Of a DNA stretch of 64,000 bases, positions 44,694 through 56,589 are shown one piece after another. The position numbers were made by a program, and so were the translations under genes. A model generated the notes under the pieces. It saw only the letters and a program-made list of their open reading frames with translations. It searched no databases and had not been told where the DNA came from. Numbering within the stretch: the first letter of the stretch is position 1; the number at the start of each line of letters is the position of its first letter. The DNA comes from Aphidius gifuensis (lineage: Eukaryota > Arthropoda > Insecta > Hymenoptera > Braconidae): NCBI RefSeq assembly GCF_014905175.1, contig NC_057791.1, positions 11,164,177 through 11,228,176 on the forward strand, written 5' to 3'.

Positions 44694-45878
44694 ACGGAGG
44701 CTAGGAGCCGAAAGGCTCAGCCGCAGTATTGGATTTATCCCCCAAAAAAAAAAAAACGTTCATAACTTCTAAACTAATTGTCATAAAGACTTCGGATTTC
44801 GCTCAAAAGACGCGGATTTGGAAATTCTATCGCCCCTAATAAAAAAAAACATTATTTATTCGGCCATTTTTTTTTTTCTCCAAAAAACGAAAAAAAAAAA
44901 ATTGTTTTTTTTTTTTTTTTTGCACGAAAAATACTATTCGTACGATAAAAATTCATTCGAAAAAGTTATAGAATTTTGAAAAAGGATTATTTCAAACCTA
45001 ATATGAAACCTCTGCGACTACTCTATTTTGAGTTATAGCTTGTGCCGTTTTCATTTTTTAGGCAAACCATAACTCGTGATGAAATGGTGTTAGGGACTTC
45101 ATATTAGGCTTAAAACATGCGTATTCAAAAAATCTATCGCCTCTCCGAGAAAACTTCGATCTATGAATTATATTTTTCATAAAAATTGAAAAAAAACCGT
45201 TTTTTTTTTTTAAAAAAATTTAGTTTTTAGAAAAAAAAAAAAAAGTGACTGAACAGATAATGCTCTTTTTCATGAAGGGCGATGGAGTTTCAGAAGACGC
45301 GTTGTTTGAGCCTAATACGAAGTCTCTACTACAATTTTATCAAAAGTTATTGCTTTTCTAGTTTTCGAGTAATTTCTGAAAGACGCTCTAACTTTCGACA
45401 AAATCGTCCTAGATACTTTGTATAAGACTTAAAAAGCATGTGTGGTAAAATCCTACAACTTTTACTCGAAACTTTTTTCAAAAAAAATAATAGTTTTTAT
45501 AAAATTGTAAAAAATAGAATTTTTGAAATATTTTCGTAATTTTTTTTTCAAAAATAGAAAAAAATTGATTATTGGAATCAGGATAAACTTCTTGAGGGGC
45601 GATAGAGTTTTGAAAACCACGTTTTTTGAGCCTAATTTGAAGTCATTCCGTTGATTCTAACAAAAGTTAAAGCTTGCTTTAACTCTACGTAATTTGAGCG
45701 AAAAAAAAAAAAAAAAAATTGATTTTGAGAAAATTAAAAAAAAATGTACTATTATTGTATTGTTACTTTCAAAAATCATTTAACAGATAAAATTTAACAC
45801 GGCCCTAGCCGGAGTATTGAAAATTTTGAATTTTTAACGGTAACGCGGGCCACACGCCCCAACAAACGTTACCAGATC
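44694..45878. mobile_element. GATCTGGTAACG repeat, inverted full-length copy
   Basis: Reverse complement of 32,416-33,562 from ACGGAGGCTAGGAGCC to GTTACCAGATC, again between A-runs on its own strand. Similarity is high along the whole length. Confidence 0.88.
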
Positions 45879-46064
45879 TTTTTAATTATTAAATTATTCT
45901 TAAATCAATTATTGAATTATTTATTTAATAATTCAATAAATAATTTAAATAAACACAGCTATATTAATAACTTGGTTTTATTCATATTCAAATTATATTT
46001 ATAAAAATATATTTGAATTTAACTTTTATAAATATACCTATAAATATATATATATATATATACA

Positions 46065-46546
46065 GTGGTGGTTTCGGGGATATTTTTTTTTTTGCGACTT
46101 TATTCAGTAATTGAACTTCGTACATCAATGTACATTCATGTATGAGATGATTTTATTGTATACACCAAAATAAAAAAATTTTCATCGATTGGTACTTTCG
46201 AGGACCATCGTTATCACACTGTTTCAAACCTTTACTTACCTTATTTATTCTAATCCTTTGTATTTTAGTATTGTGTTGGCATCAATTTAAAAGGTACAAA
46301 AAATAGAAGTAGTAAATTTTACATTTTTAAGACATAAAATTTAAGATTCGACGCAAGTCTTCAAAACAACCGATGCATGAAGAATTTATCTATGTAATGG
46401 AGGTTTCGAGGACCTTTCTTTTTAAATTTCAATTATCCCTTTAATATAACCCAATGACTATTTTGACGGTGACAATAGTCCTTATATCTATTGATTAATA
46501 CTTATATTGAATGTGTATATTATGTTTGTCATTTGTAGACTTCAGT
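46065..46546. repeat. GGTGGTTTCGGGG / GGAGGTTTCGAGGAC repeat
   Basis: TATGTAATGGAGGTTTC and the following ~110 bases recur at 51,605-51,730 and 51,823-51,945. CAGTGGTGGTTTCGGGG resembles the phrase at 52,110. No coding signal is seen. Confidence 0.55.
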
Positions 46547-46795
46547 CGTTTGTCAAATTTTTGTTTGTTAATTTAACAAAAAAAAATTTGTAAAATCTTT
46601 TGACAAATTTTATTTGTTAATTTTACAAACAAAAAATTTGTAAAATATTTTTACAAACTCCGTTTGTTAATTTTACAAACTCTGTTTGTTAATTTTACAA
46701 ACAAAAAATTTGTAAAATGTTTTTACAAACTCCGTTTGTTAATTTTACAAATTTCGTTTGTTAATTTTACAAATTTTTTTTTGTAAAATTAACTC
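46547..46795. repeat. Left array of TTTGTTAATTTTACAAA words
   Basis: About six copies of the palindromic word TTTGTTAATTTTACAAAC with AAAAATTTGTAAAAT spacers. Its counterpart is at 51,290-51,600. Together they bracket the decayed transposon gene and may be subterminal repeats of one element. Confidence 0.75.
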
Positions 46796-47178
46796 GTAAC
46801 ATATAAATGAAGATTTAATGTAAAAATAAGAAGAATATCTGAAAAAATCTTGCATACGGTCGGATTGAGTCGGACGATGTGTGTTTTTATAAGCAGCTGA
46901 CAATAGACAACACGTGAAGTATTTTTTTTCTTCAAAAACAAATAAATAATTATTAAATTATAATTATAATAAATCAATAATTCGTGTTTTCAATGACTTT
47001 ATCAAGTAAGTTAATTTAAAGTGATTTATAAATCCCTTCAAGATTATTTATAAATGTTATTTTATATTTTTAATTAATTCTCAATTAATAATATAATAAC
47101 AATATGCTTGTTGACAATATTTTCGAAGCTACTTACTTGATAATTAATTGTTAAATATTCAGGTAATATTGTAAGAAT

Positions 47179-49440
47179 ATGAATGGATTAGAAGAATTTC
47201 CTGATCAATGTCAATTCTCGAATGAGCAAATGTGTTTTTATTATTGTTCAGTATAAAAATGAAAAAAAATGGGTACAGCTATCAGAGCATTTTACATATG
47301 CTGATATCATCCACAAAGGTTTATTACTTATTTATTTTGTTTAATTCACTTAAGAATTTGTTTGATTCATAAATACTTTTTTCAATTTTAAAGTATATGA
47401 AATATTTGCATTACCTGAGGAGCAAGATATTGAGATTACTGATCTAAATGATGTTTTAATTGATTAAGATATATTATGTAATTTTATACGTTGAAGTAGT
47501 CATAGCTTGACATCTAAACTTAGACAGAAAATAGTAAATTTGTTAGATATATGTAAGATTTTTTTGCTTTTTTATTTTATTGAAATGATTAACTAAAAAA
47601 TTGATTATTTGTTGACATTATCATATTATGTGATGTTTTTTCAGCTGAAAATATAGTTGCTAATGTTACACAAACTCATGGATTAAAGCATGCTGATAGT
47701 AGTACAAGTGCTGATGTTATACCAGTACCATCAGATAAACCAATTGATCTCAATGATGACAAAAAGCCTTTACCAAAAAAACCAAAATTAAAAAAAAAAA
47801 TAACTAGTGACGTGGTTTCAGCTAAAGTTAGTTTATAAGAAAGAATTTGAATTGTATTTTTTTTTCTTCACTTTACTGAATATTTAGATATTTTTTTATT
47901 TTATCAAGCAATTGAAAGAACTTCTTATAATCACACTAATATGGAGATGAAATATTTGAATCATACAATGATTTAGGATATTTGACAAAAAGAAATGTAG
48001 AAAAGTTATTGTCAATATTGTGGCAAGTGAACTTTTGAAACATAAAAAAATAACCCAGAGATGTGGTTTTATTTCAAGATAAATTTTATCAACAATGTTT
48101 GACTAAAAAATTTTCTGATAATAATTATTAAGTACAAAACGTATACAAAAGTTACAAAGATGGTAGTGTATTTAAAAATAATACATTTTTTCAAATAAAT
48201 AAAATTTCGATTCATCTACAAATTTATTATGACGAGTTTGAGGTTTGCAACCCTTCGAGTCCGAAAGCAGGTATACACAAAATTGGTGCTTTTTATTTTT
48301 CCATTTTAAATTTACCTTAACATATGCTTTCAAAATTAGACAATATTCGTTTACTTGCCCTCGGTTATGATTTTGATATTTAAAGTTTTGGTATAAATCC
48401 AGTTTTAAAATAATAGTTAATGATTCAAAAATTTTCGAAACAGATGGTATATTTATAAAAAGACTTAATTCTTTTGTCAAAGGTATAGTTTAATATCTGT
48501 AAGTTTTGATAATTTGGGAGGAGCAAAAATAATAGGTATGAATGAATCTTTCGTAGCCACGTATTCTTGTAGAATTTGTAAAATAACTATAAAAGAAGCT
48601 AGAAAAAGTGTTTCATTAAATGAAATTCTGTTGCAAACTAAATCAGAATTAATCTCATTATATCATCAGTTAGAATATTGTAATAATGATACATTTAATT
48701 TTTATAGTATAAAAAAAAAAAATCTTTGGGTAGAGTTGAAATTTTATGATTTTGTTGATAGTTCAATTGTTGATATATTTCATGACTTTTTAGAGGGTAT
48801 TTGTCACCGAGATATAAAATATGTACTTAAATATTTGATCAAGATAGGTATTGTCGATCTGTCAAATTTAAATAATAAAATATCAACTTTTGATTATGGC
48901 TTACATAAAAGATCTAACCATCCATGTCCAATAGATTTAAATAAAAACGCAAATTTAGTAGGTCAGCGTGGTGCTCACATGTTTTATTTGATAACTTATT
49001 TACCACTTCTTTTAACTGATGAAATAACGAAATTGATTCATGAGGGTACAAAAAAATGGAGAGTTATTTTATTGTTAATAGAAATTATGAAAATTGTATT
49101 TGCTCCAACAATAAGCTATGATATGTTAGATAGACTAACAGTTTTAATTAAAGACCATCATAGTCTTATTATTAATGAATTTAATTCATCAATGATAATG
49201 AAAGATCATTTGATAACACATCTTCCAATGATTATAAATAAAATGGGACCACCAAGAATTCATTGGACCATGAAATACGAAAGTAAAAATGGATTTTTAA
49301 AAAGTTTCGTATACAAGTTGAAAAATTTCAAAGACATAGCACATACACTGGCTAATCGTCATCAAAAATGTATGCTACAATCATGGAATAATAGAAAACT
49401 ATATTCTGAAGACGAACCACAAATTAACAACCGAAAATAA
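47179..49440 (+). pseudogene. Decayed multi-exon transposon protein gene
   Basis: Several exon-like pieces on the + strand: 47,253-47,321 (YKNEKKWVQLSEHFTYADII; preceded by GTTCAG), 47,395-47,470 (YEIFALPEEQDIEITDLNDV), 47,645-47,830 (Lys/Asp-rich), then a long body to 49,440. Before 48,514 the body frame has stops and frameshifts but still reads IYYDEFEVCNP, GIHKIGAFYFSILNLP and SFDNLGGAKI. After 48,514 it is open for 308 codons: CRICK, then DHHSLIINEF, MKDHLITHLPMI and TMKYESKNGFLKS. I recognise this pattern from a transposon-associated protein widespread in animals, but not its exact superfamily; CACTA/EnSpm-like is a guess. It is inactive here. Confidence 0.7.
48514..49440 (+). pseudogene. 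Open 3' part of the transposon protein gene
   Basis: 308 codons open to TAA. The first residues continue a domain that starts upstream in interrupted frames, so the apparent start is not a real one. It contains a Cys pair (YSCRICK) and a conserved His/Glu-bearing tail (THLPMIINKMGPPRIHWTMK). Codon use is AT-rich like the surroundings. Confidence 0.75.
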
Positions 49441-49769
49441 TAAGTTTAAAGTCAAGTGAATTTTGTGATATTATTAACAAAACGTTAAATATATAAATTC
49501 AAATAATTATATTTCTATAGGTAATAGTGTTGATATTCGAGGTGAACATTTGATAATACAAAAATTTATTTGTACATCAAATACAAAAAGTTTTCCAACT
49601 TTCGGAAAAATCCTTATGATTTTTTCACATAATTTAATGTTTTATATCATTTGTCAAAGTTGGAAGAATCCTTATGATTTTTTCACATAATTTAATGTTT
49701 TATATCATTTGTCAAAGTTGGAAGAATTTCACCATCATGCTTAGGATATATTGTAGAAAATACTTTTGA

Positions 49770-51029
49770 CAGTGCCGTAACAAGGGGTGGGCAAGAGGGG
49801 CAACTGCCCAGGGCGCAGTGTAAAGGGGGCGCACTTAGAAGCGCGTCACAAGAAAAAAAATATTCTTTTTTAAACAATTAAAAAAAAAATTATATTTTCA
49901 GGAAAGAAATTGACTACTGTCATTTATGATCATTCAGATATTACATAAACATGATCGTCTTTCTAAATTTTGAAGTTAATCGTCCTCATTATTGTCATTT
50001 GTCATTTAGAGACAATCGTGCTAAAACAATATTAAAAATGCAAAATAAGACGTAAAATAAAAAATATACTTAATAATTTGAATTGAAATTTTTTTTTGTT
50101 TCTTCTGACAACGGCCAAGACACGATCCTCTATACTCTAAAATTCTACCTAATTCTACCTATCACTAACATCGTACTATAACCGACTTAACCAGTAACGC
50201 AGGTTAACATGGACCGATTTTTATTCTGCTTGTATTGACTATATATGCCAAAGGTTTGCCTATCCTTTTTTTAATTGACATAAATTGAGATGATTGAGGC
50301 AAATGGCTGAGAAATTAATTCAGATTACGAATTTATTTATTTGGTCACATCCTTTTCTTAGCAACATTTGCCATAATTAATTAATAAAAAAGCTATTGCC
50401 AAATATTGCTGAGGAAAGAATGTATCACCAAATATATTATTTCCTAGTCTAAATGAATTCGTTAGCTATTTTAGACAATAATTTCAATTTATGATAGAGA
50501 TATTGCTAAGGAATTAATTTAGACTAGAAATTAATATATTTGGTTACATTCTTTCCCTAGATACATTTGCCATAATTAATTAATCAAAAAGCTATTGGTG
50601 ACTGTTGCTAAAGATTGGATGTAACCAAATAAATTATTTCATTATCTAGATCAATTTCTCTGCAATGGTTTCTATAATACAATAGAATCATTGTGCCAAA
50701 TTGATTGTATCTTCAATAGACTTCGATGACATCATAGATGAATTTTCCAGCGACAACGCCAGAAGACAAAAACTGTTTTGATTTTCTAATGATCTATTCT
50801 TCATCTATAGGTATCACTTTTAAAATATTTTGTCTTCTATATTAATATCCACAACAATTTTTATTTAAAAAATAAAATAATTTCAGTATATTCTGGCGGT
50901 TTTGCTTGTTATATATATTATTGTTAAATACACCTAACAAATGATTTCTTTTTTATATATTATATCGATAAAAATAGGGCGCAAAATATAATTTTGCCCA
51001 GGGCGCAAAAATTCCTTGTTACGGCACTG
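49770..51029. mobile_element. hAT element, copy 2, with 8-bp duplication
   Basis: Same ends and interior as copy 1 (12,055-14,488), flanked by ACTTTTGA (49,762-49,769; 51,030-51,037). It lacks the 1.5-kb insertion of copy 1 but carries ~350 extra bases near 50,045-50,400, including a SINE and an extra ATTTGCCATAATTAATTAAT palindrome. Confidence 0.92.
50100..50210 (-). mobile_element. tRNA-derived SINE, family 2, copy 2
   Basis: On the - strand: TGGTTAAGTCGGTTATAGTA and GAGGATCGTGTCTTGG, parallel to 41,741-41,852, with the shared middle AGGTAGAATTAGGTAGAATT. Its B box is degraded. Confidence 0.6.
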
Positions 51030-51289
51030 ACTTTTGAATTATGTATACATGAAGTTATCAATCTATACCTCATACAAAAAGTTAGAATATAAACGAGTCT
51101 ACAGATAAAAAATTAGTTATTGTAACAGATTATTTTTTGTAAATTTTGTAATTGATAAAATAATATTGTATAAATATTCATATGTACAGAGTGAATCATT
51201 TCATTGTTTAGTTATATGAAAAATAATAAAATTTACGTATCAAAAAATATTATATAAATGAATATACATTTTTTTTTTTGCTTAAACAA

Positions 51290-51600
51290 AAAAAAAAAAA
51301 TTTAACAAAAAGTATTTGTTAAATTAACAAACAGCTGCTTGTAAATTTCATTTTACAAACAAAAATTTGTAAAATTAACAAACGGCTGTTTGTAAATTTC
51401 ATTTTACAAACAAAAATTTGTAAAATTAACAAACAGCTGTTTGTAAATTTTATTTTACAAACAAATATTTGTAAAATTAACAAACAATTATTTGTAGACC
51501 TTATTTAACAAATAAAATGTTTGTTAAATTAACAAACGTTTTGTTGGTGGACCTAAATTCACAAACTGAATTTGTTAATTTTACCAACTATTTTTTACTG
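51290..51600. repeat. Right array of TTTGTTAATTTTACAAA words
   Basis: AAATTAACAAACAGCTGTTTG and AAATTTCATTTTACAAAC units repeated about four times, then TTTGTTAATTTTACCAAC. Followed by CTATTTTTTACTGTG, a possible terminus (complement CACAGTAAAAAATAG). Confidence 0.75.
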
Positions 51601-52355
51601 TGTATTTAATGGAGGTTTCAAGGACTTTCTTTTTAAAAATTCACTTATCTTTTTAATATAACTCGATGACTGTTTTGACGGTGGCAATAATCCTGATATC
51701 TATTGATTAATACTTAAATTAAATAACAATTCATAAAATGTATCAGGGATATATGATAGGACTTCTTTGTTATCGTTTTAACTTGATGTCCCCAAATCCT
51801 CCGATAGATTTTTTGAAAAAACTATGTAATGGAGGTTTCAAGGACTTTTCTTTTGAAAATTCATTTATCTTTTTGAAATAGCTCAATGACTGTTGTGACA
51901 GTGGCAATAGTCCTTATATCTATTATAAGATTGTCTAAATTTTCTATGTTAATAAAATACAGAACGACCGTCTTTTCAGTCAACGCGTTTTTCGTCGGAG
52001 AATTTCCTTATATTCTGGTCTTATGTGATAGTCGTTATGATTCGACTCGTCCAATAATTTATTAAAACTATAACAAATTACAGTGTAGAAAAAATTCCGT
52101 AGTATGGTGGTTTTAAGGACGTTTTAAAGCTACGTCGTTAATGACGCTTGATTCGAGTGTGGTTTGAGATTATCAGAGAGGTTTTATGAAACTTCCAAAC
52201 CTGCACGTTTCGTAGACACCGCAAGTCCTCAAAACCACCGTTCTACGACTAAAAAAATTTCGTAGTTTAATGTTTATTATAATAAATATTTTACTTTTCA
52301 TCAATCTCTAGAATAAACCATATTAATTAATTAGTCTGTTTTGTTGTTTTCAAAG
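51601..52355. repeat. Direct repeats of the GGAGGTTTCAAGGAC segment
   Basis: Two ~120-bp copies (51,605-51,730; 51,823-51,945) related to 46,390-46,510, then 52,095-52,250 with GGTGGTTTTAAGGACG and CCTCAAAACCACCG as inverted ends. Non-coding. Confidence 0.6.
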
Positions 52356-53399
52356 TTAGAAATAATTTTTTTTGTTTATTTTTTGACAAAAATTTATTTG
52401 CCAGAAAATGGCATATTCTGACATCCAAAAATTATGTATAGGTATGTCAGCTAATATGCCACACGGAGAGAATTTTTTTGTGAAATTTACAGGGTAACCA
52501 CGACAGTTGGGATCGAAGTGACATGCCTGGTAATTATTATTTGGTTTTTGTATAAAAAATACAAAGCCTTTGGTTTTATTTACATTGGCACAACTCGATA
52601 CATGGCGTCGGTGGTCGGGATCGAACTCGAGACCTCCTGTCTCAAAGCCCGAACCGTTACCGCAGTGCCATATCGTTGGTTGTTGATGGTTATTTATATT
52701 TTCAATATGTTTAAATTTTTCTTCAAGCTGTGCTGGTGCTTTATCTACTTGTGCACACGCTTGCTCGGCTATTGTTTGTGCCTTTCTTGCTTCCTCTATC
52801 TCAAATTTTAATATTAATATTTCTGCCTCTTTGGCCGCCATCTTACACAACAACGTGTTATTATTATTTTTATTATTTTTACACTTATCAACACTCGTTG
52901 TATTTATTTTATTTTTATTTTTGCCTTTGTGGCAATCTTTTGAGGTGTTACCCCCCTGCTGCTCACTCACTGTTTTCATGTTTTTCATTTCTTTGATATT
53001 TAATTTTTCATTTTTATGTTGTGACTTCATATCACCAAAATACTGAACAATATTATATTTGTTTATGCTGATAGATTTATCACCATAATTTATTGACACT
53101 CCATTTTTAATCATCCATTGATATCCTAATACCATATCATAACCAAGATCATACTCCACAACTGCTTTATCATAAAATTTGACCTCGTTTATTATATATG
53201 TAAAATAAACGGTTTTATTGGCTGGATTTTGATCATCTTCTATTTCCTGAACATCTTGATCTGAGTGTAATTTAAAAACATTGTACGACATTACATTGTG
53301 TGTACTACCTGTCCTTATCAATGCTTTGTATTCATTTTTTCCAATTGTAACTATCAATTCTGGACATTTTAAATTCAATGTATTATTTAATTTCTCCAT
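52356..53399 (-). CDS. Retropepsin-like ORF with Arg at the active site
   Basis: 347 codons. Residues 10-110 look like a retroviral-type aspartic protease domain as found in retrotransposons: ALIRTGSTHNVMS, where the catalytic motif should be DTGS, and later YDMVLGYQWM then VSINYG. The Asp is Arg (codon AGG, 53,313-53,315), so catalysis by the usual mechanism is not expected. Residues 150-185 are Lys/Asn-rich; 187-237 could form a coiled coil. From about residue 243 the frame runs through a SINE in reverse (52,583-52,690) and other repeat sequence, so the real protein is shorter. No reverse transcriptase follows. It may be a decayed retroelement fragment or a co-opted domain. Confidence 0.5.
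   Translation of the reverse strand: MEKLNNTLNLKCPELIVTIGKNEYKALIRTGSTHNVMSYNVFKLHSDQDVQEIEDDQNPANKTVYFTYIINEVKFYDKAVVEYDLGYDMVLGYQWMIKNGVSINYGDKSISINKYNIVQYFGDMKSQHKNEKLNIKEMKNMKTVSEQQGGNTSKDCHKGKNKNKINTTSVDKCKNNKNNNNTLLCKMAAKEAEILILKFEIEEARKAQTIAEQACAQVDKAPAQLEEKFKHIENINNHQQPTIWHCGNGSGFETGGLEFDPDHRRHVSSCANVNKTKGFVFFIQKPNNNYQACHFDPNCRGYPVNFTKKFSPCGILADIPIHNFWMSEYAIFWQINFCQKINKKNYF
52583..52690 (-). mobile_element. tRNA-derived SINE, family 1, copy 2
   Basis: On the - strand: ATATGGCACTGCGGTAACGG, then GAGTTCGATCCCGACC, then GACGCCATGTATCGAG, matching 19,345-19,447. It is inserted in the 3' part of the retropepsin-like ORF and supplies its apparent C-terminal codons. Confidence 0.78.
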
Positions 53400-54353
53400 T
53401 TTTTCATTATTTTACTACCAGCAATTATTATTTTGAATATTCTGTTATCAATTATTTTATGTTGAATATGTTTTTAATGAAAATGTTGTGTTTAATTTTC
53501 ACGTATTCTTTTCATACAATTAATTTCTTTGAAAATATTATTGTTATTATATATGTACCTTATTATTTTTATTTTATTTTTATGATGACATATTCAATGA
53601 CGTGTCCAACTTCTAGTTGCCACGTGTAATTTTATTTTATTTTTATTATTTTCAATTTTCTTGACAAAAATTTTACACATCAGGCGTGCCCAACACTTAG
53701 TTGCCACGTGTATCCAGATTTTATTATTATTATTATTTAATTTTTCTGATGAAATTTTCACAAATATGGCGTGATCAACACTTCGTTGCCACGTGTATAC
53801 AAATTATTATTATTGTTATTTGCTCACAAAATTTGTTGATTTTCTTTTAATTTATATGCGAAAATTCTCTCTTAACAATTTTTATATTTTTAATTTAATG
53901 ATATATTTTATACATTTATCAATTTTATATACCAGATTACTCTTTTTTTTTTTTTTTATTTTATTTTATTTTCTCACCTCGTGGTTTGAGCTGCTAGTTG
54001 GAAGCCAATTGTAAAAGCTCACAACTAAATTTTATAATTATTGATATGATAATTTAACAAGCCACAATATGTATATATTTTACTAGTTGTGATATGGCAG
54101 AGCCAAATCACCAATACAATTTTTAATTAATATCCTCAATGTTTTTCGGACGCACCGTTTAGTTTGGTGGCCGGACAAGAAGTGCCGTTTATATTTTTCT
54201 ACGTCGTCTCTACGCACGCCGACACACATTACAACATACATTATACATCGATGAAAATACAAAATTATACTGGCGTCACGGAGGCACCAATATATATATA
54301 CATATATTTTATTTACAATATGTGTGTATCTATTTTTACACGCTACATATTTT
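53400..54353. other. AT-rich spacer; three CACGTGT phrases, no gene
   Basis: GTTGCCACGTGT recurs near 53,617, 53,700 and 53,787 at ~85-base spacing, a short degenerate tandem repeat. The ORF-like frames here are rejected: low complexity, no domains. Confidence 0.45.
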
Positions 54354-54480
54354 CAGTGTTCCGTAGGACACTTATGTTTTCGCTTTTCTGTGACTTTTTG
54401 TTATTTTGAGATAAAACGAGAAGTCCTGAATCGAATTGGCTTGTGAGATGCTCATTTTCTTTATTTTTTTTGGCCAAAAG

Positions 54481-55275
54481 CAATGGTCTGTTTATTTTTA
54501 ATTTTGGGGCCTTATTGAATTTGATATGCCCATTTTTGGACATGGCCAAATTCCAAATATTGACCGATCAATTCCGGCAATGTTTTAATCGACGACGCTT
54601 CATCTGTAGACTCTACGATATTTTTTTCAAATTTTTCGGTCGTTTATTTTTTTTTTTATTCAGCGATATGTAGTGTCACAAACTGTTTTTTTACAATATT
54701 TTTTTAACCGCAGAACCGAATTAGTCGATGTTAAAACAAATTTAAGTTTTTTTTTTTTTTCCAAAAACAGACATGATATTTTTTTTTATTTTTTGGGCCT
54801 TATTAGATTTAATATGCCCATTTTTGGACATGGCCCAATTCCAAATATTGACCGATCAATTCCGGCAATGTTTTAATCGACGACGCTTCATCTGTAGACT
54901 CTACGATATTTTTTTAAAATTTTTTGGTCGTTTATTTTTTTTTTTATTCAACGATATGTAGTGTCACAAACTGTTTTTTTACAATATTTTTTGAACCGCT
55001 GAACCGAATTAGTCGATGTTAAAACAAATTTAGGTTTTTTTTTTTCCAAAAACAGACATGATATTTTTTTTTATTTATTGGGCCTTATTAGATTTAATAT
55101 GCTCATTTTTGGACATGGCCCAATTCCAAATATTGACCAATCAATTCCGGCAATGTTTTAATCGACGACGCTTCATCTGAAGACTCTACGATATTTTTTT
55201 TTAATTTTTCGGTCGTTTATTTTTTTTTTTATTCAACGATATGTAGTGTTACAAACTGTTTTTTTACAATATTTT
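54481..55275. repeat. Tandem array, ~287-bp units, three copies
   Basis: CCAAATATTGACC is at 54,553, 54,841 and 55,127. Units include ACATGGCCMAATTCC, CAATGTTTTAATCGACGACG and TTCGGTCGTTTATTTT. Read on the - strand the first half of each unit stays open and resembles 57,200-57,290, suggesting that a coding exon was captured and amplified. Confidence 0.88.
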
Positions 55276-55471
55276 TGTAAACAGCAAGAAAAAAAATACA
55301 AAATCCTACGGAACACTTAGGGTGCACCTTTGGGAACTTGACTATCTTTTTTTTTTTATTATATTATGTTTCGATTTAGTATCCTTATTAATAAAAAAAA
55401 CTTCTTCTCTTGTATTCAGTGAAGATCATTCTTAATAAGGATTAAAATTTTATACCTTTCACAATAGCGCG

Positions 55472-55580
55472 CGATAGCTTAGGGGATAAGGCACTCGGTT
55501 TAGAATATAGGTTCCATAGGTTTAGGTAGGTCACAGGTTCAAATCCCGGTCGGGACAGCCATCACAAAAAAAAAAAAAAA
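55472..55580 (+). mobile_element. tRNA-derived SINE-like unit, family 3
   Basis: GATAGCTTAGGGGATAAGG (A-box-like) and AGGTTCAAATCCCGG (B box), then a long A-run. The region between the boxes is longer than in a tRNA and the ends do not pair, so it is not a functional tRNA. Confidence 0.65.
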
Positions 55581-56588
55581 CAATGAACAATATGTATAAT
55601 ACTATTTTTTTTTTTTTTGTTTATTTAGCATTGGTAAAAAAAAAACTAAAAATTTCATTTTATTTTTACATGGTCACCCTTAAAAAAACTTATTAAAATA
55701 CATTTTAATTTTACATTGTGCTATTATATGTGAAAAAGAAAACATTTCAAAAATATAACATCCGTTTTATTTTTACATGTTACTCTGTGAAAATTCTAAT
55801 GTATACACAGAAATTAACAAGTTCTCCTTATTAAATTACATTGTTGGCACTTCGATCCCAACTGTCGTGGTGACCATGTAAAAATTAATATTTTTTTTGG
55901 TAAATTTCACAAAAAAATTCTCTCCATGCATAATCTGACATATTCCGACGAAATTCATTTACCAGAAAATGGCATATTTCGTCATATTTTTTAGATGTTA
56001 GTAAAATCTTTTTGATAATAATTTATTTAGAACATAATATTTTCTTCTCGATCACGTCGTTGTTTTAATTATGTGACTTTGTCATTAAATTATTACGCAA
56101 GAAATGTTTTAAGTGATACCATTTTTTTTACATTTGTTCTGGTACATTATTATTTGAAATTTCTCGCATGTGGTCATCTCAAAACTAGTTTTTATATATA
56201 CGATACGGATCTATCATATTCATATTCAAAAAATATGACGATATAATAATAAAAAAATTTAAATAATCAATTTTTTCCGTAATTGTTTGAAAGAAGTAAA
56301 AATGAAAAATACGTAAATAATTATGTTTAATAAATATCAGAAATTCGTCAGATGCCATAACATGACATAAAAGTTGGCGGATTATGTAATAATCTTCCAA
56401 AAAAAATCTTGTCAGAATTTGTCGGAATTTGTCGGAAGTCCAAATAACCTTAGAAATTCCGGCATTTTCCGACAAATTCTGGGAAGTAATAATGACAGAA
56501 GATGTCAGATTATGTCATAATATGCCATAATTTTCCTGTCATTTTATGGCATATTATGACATAATCCACCGAATTATTTTTATCAGGG
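55581..56588. repeat. Inverted relative of the 52.4-kb repeat, then TTATGGCATATT words
   Basis: 55,845-55,985 is the complement of 52,385-52,515 (CGATCCCAACTGTCGTGG, TTCACAAAAAAATTCTCTCC, ACCAGAAAATGGCATAT). 56,470-56,588 repeats GACATAAT and TATGGCATATTATG and ends TTTTTATCAGGG, whose complement CCCTGATAAAAAT resembles the CCCTGGTG termini. The 96-codon - strand frame at 56,185-56,475 is rejected. Confidence 0.55.
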
Positions 56589-56589
56589 T

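Noticed and set aside
46547..51600. A single transposon with defined TIRs enclosing the decayed gene
   Set aside because: The two word arrays fit, but no matching outermost termini or target duplication could be found, so only the parts are annotated.
52356..53399. An intact retrotransposon or provirus
   Set aside because: Only a protease-like domain is seen; no reverse transcriptase, integrase or LTR pair was found nearby.
55475..55560. Possible tRNA gene
   Set aside because: A and B boxes are present, but acceptor and anticodon stems do not form and an A-run follows; better explained as a SINE.
56185..56475. 96-codon - strand ORF
   Set aside because: Falls in AT-rich repeat sequence next to the TTATGGCATATT words; no domain or conserved start.
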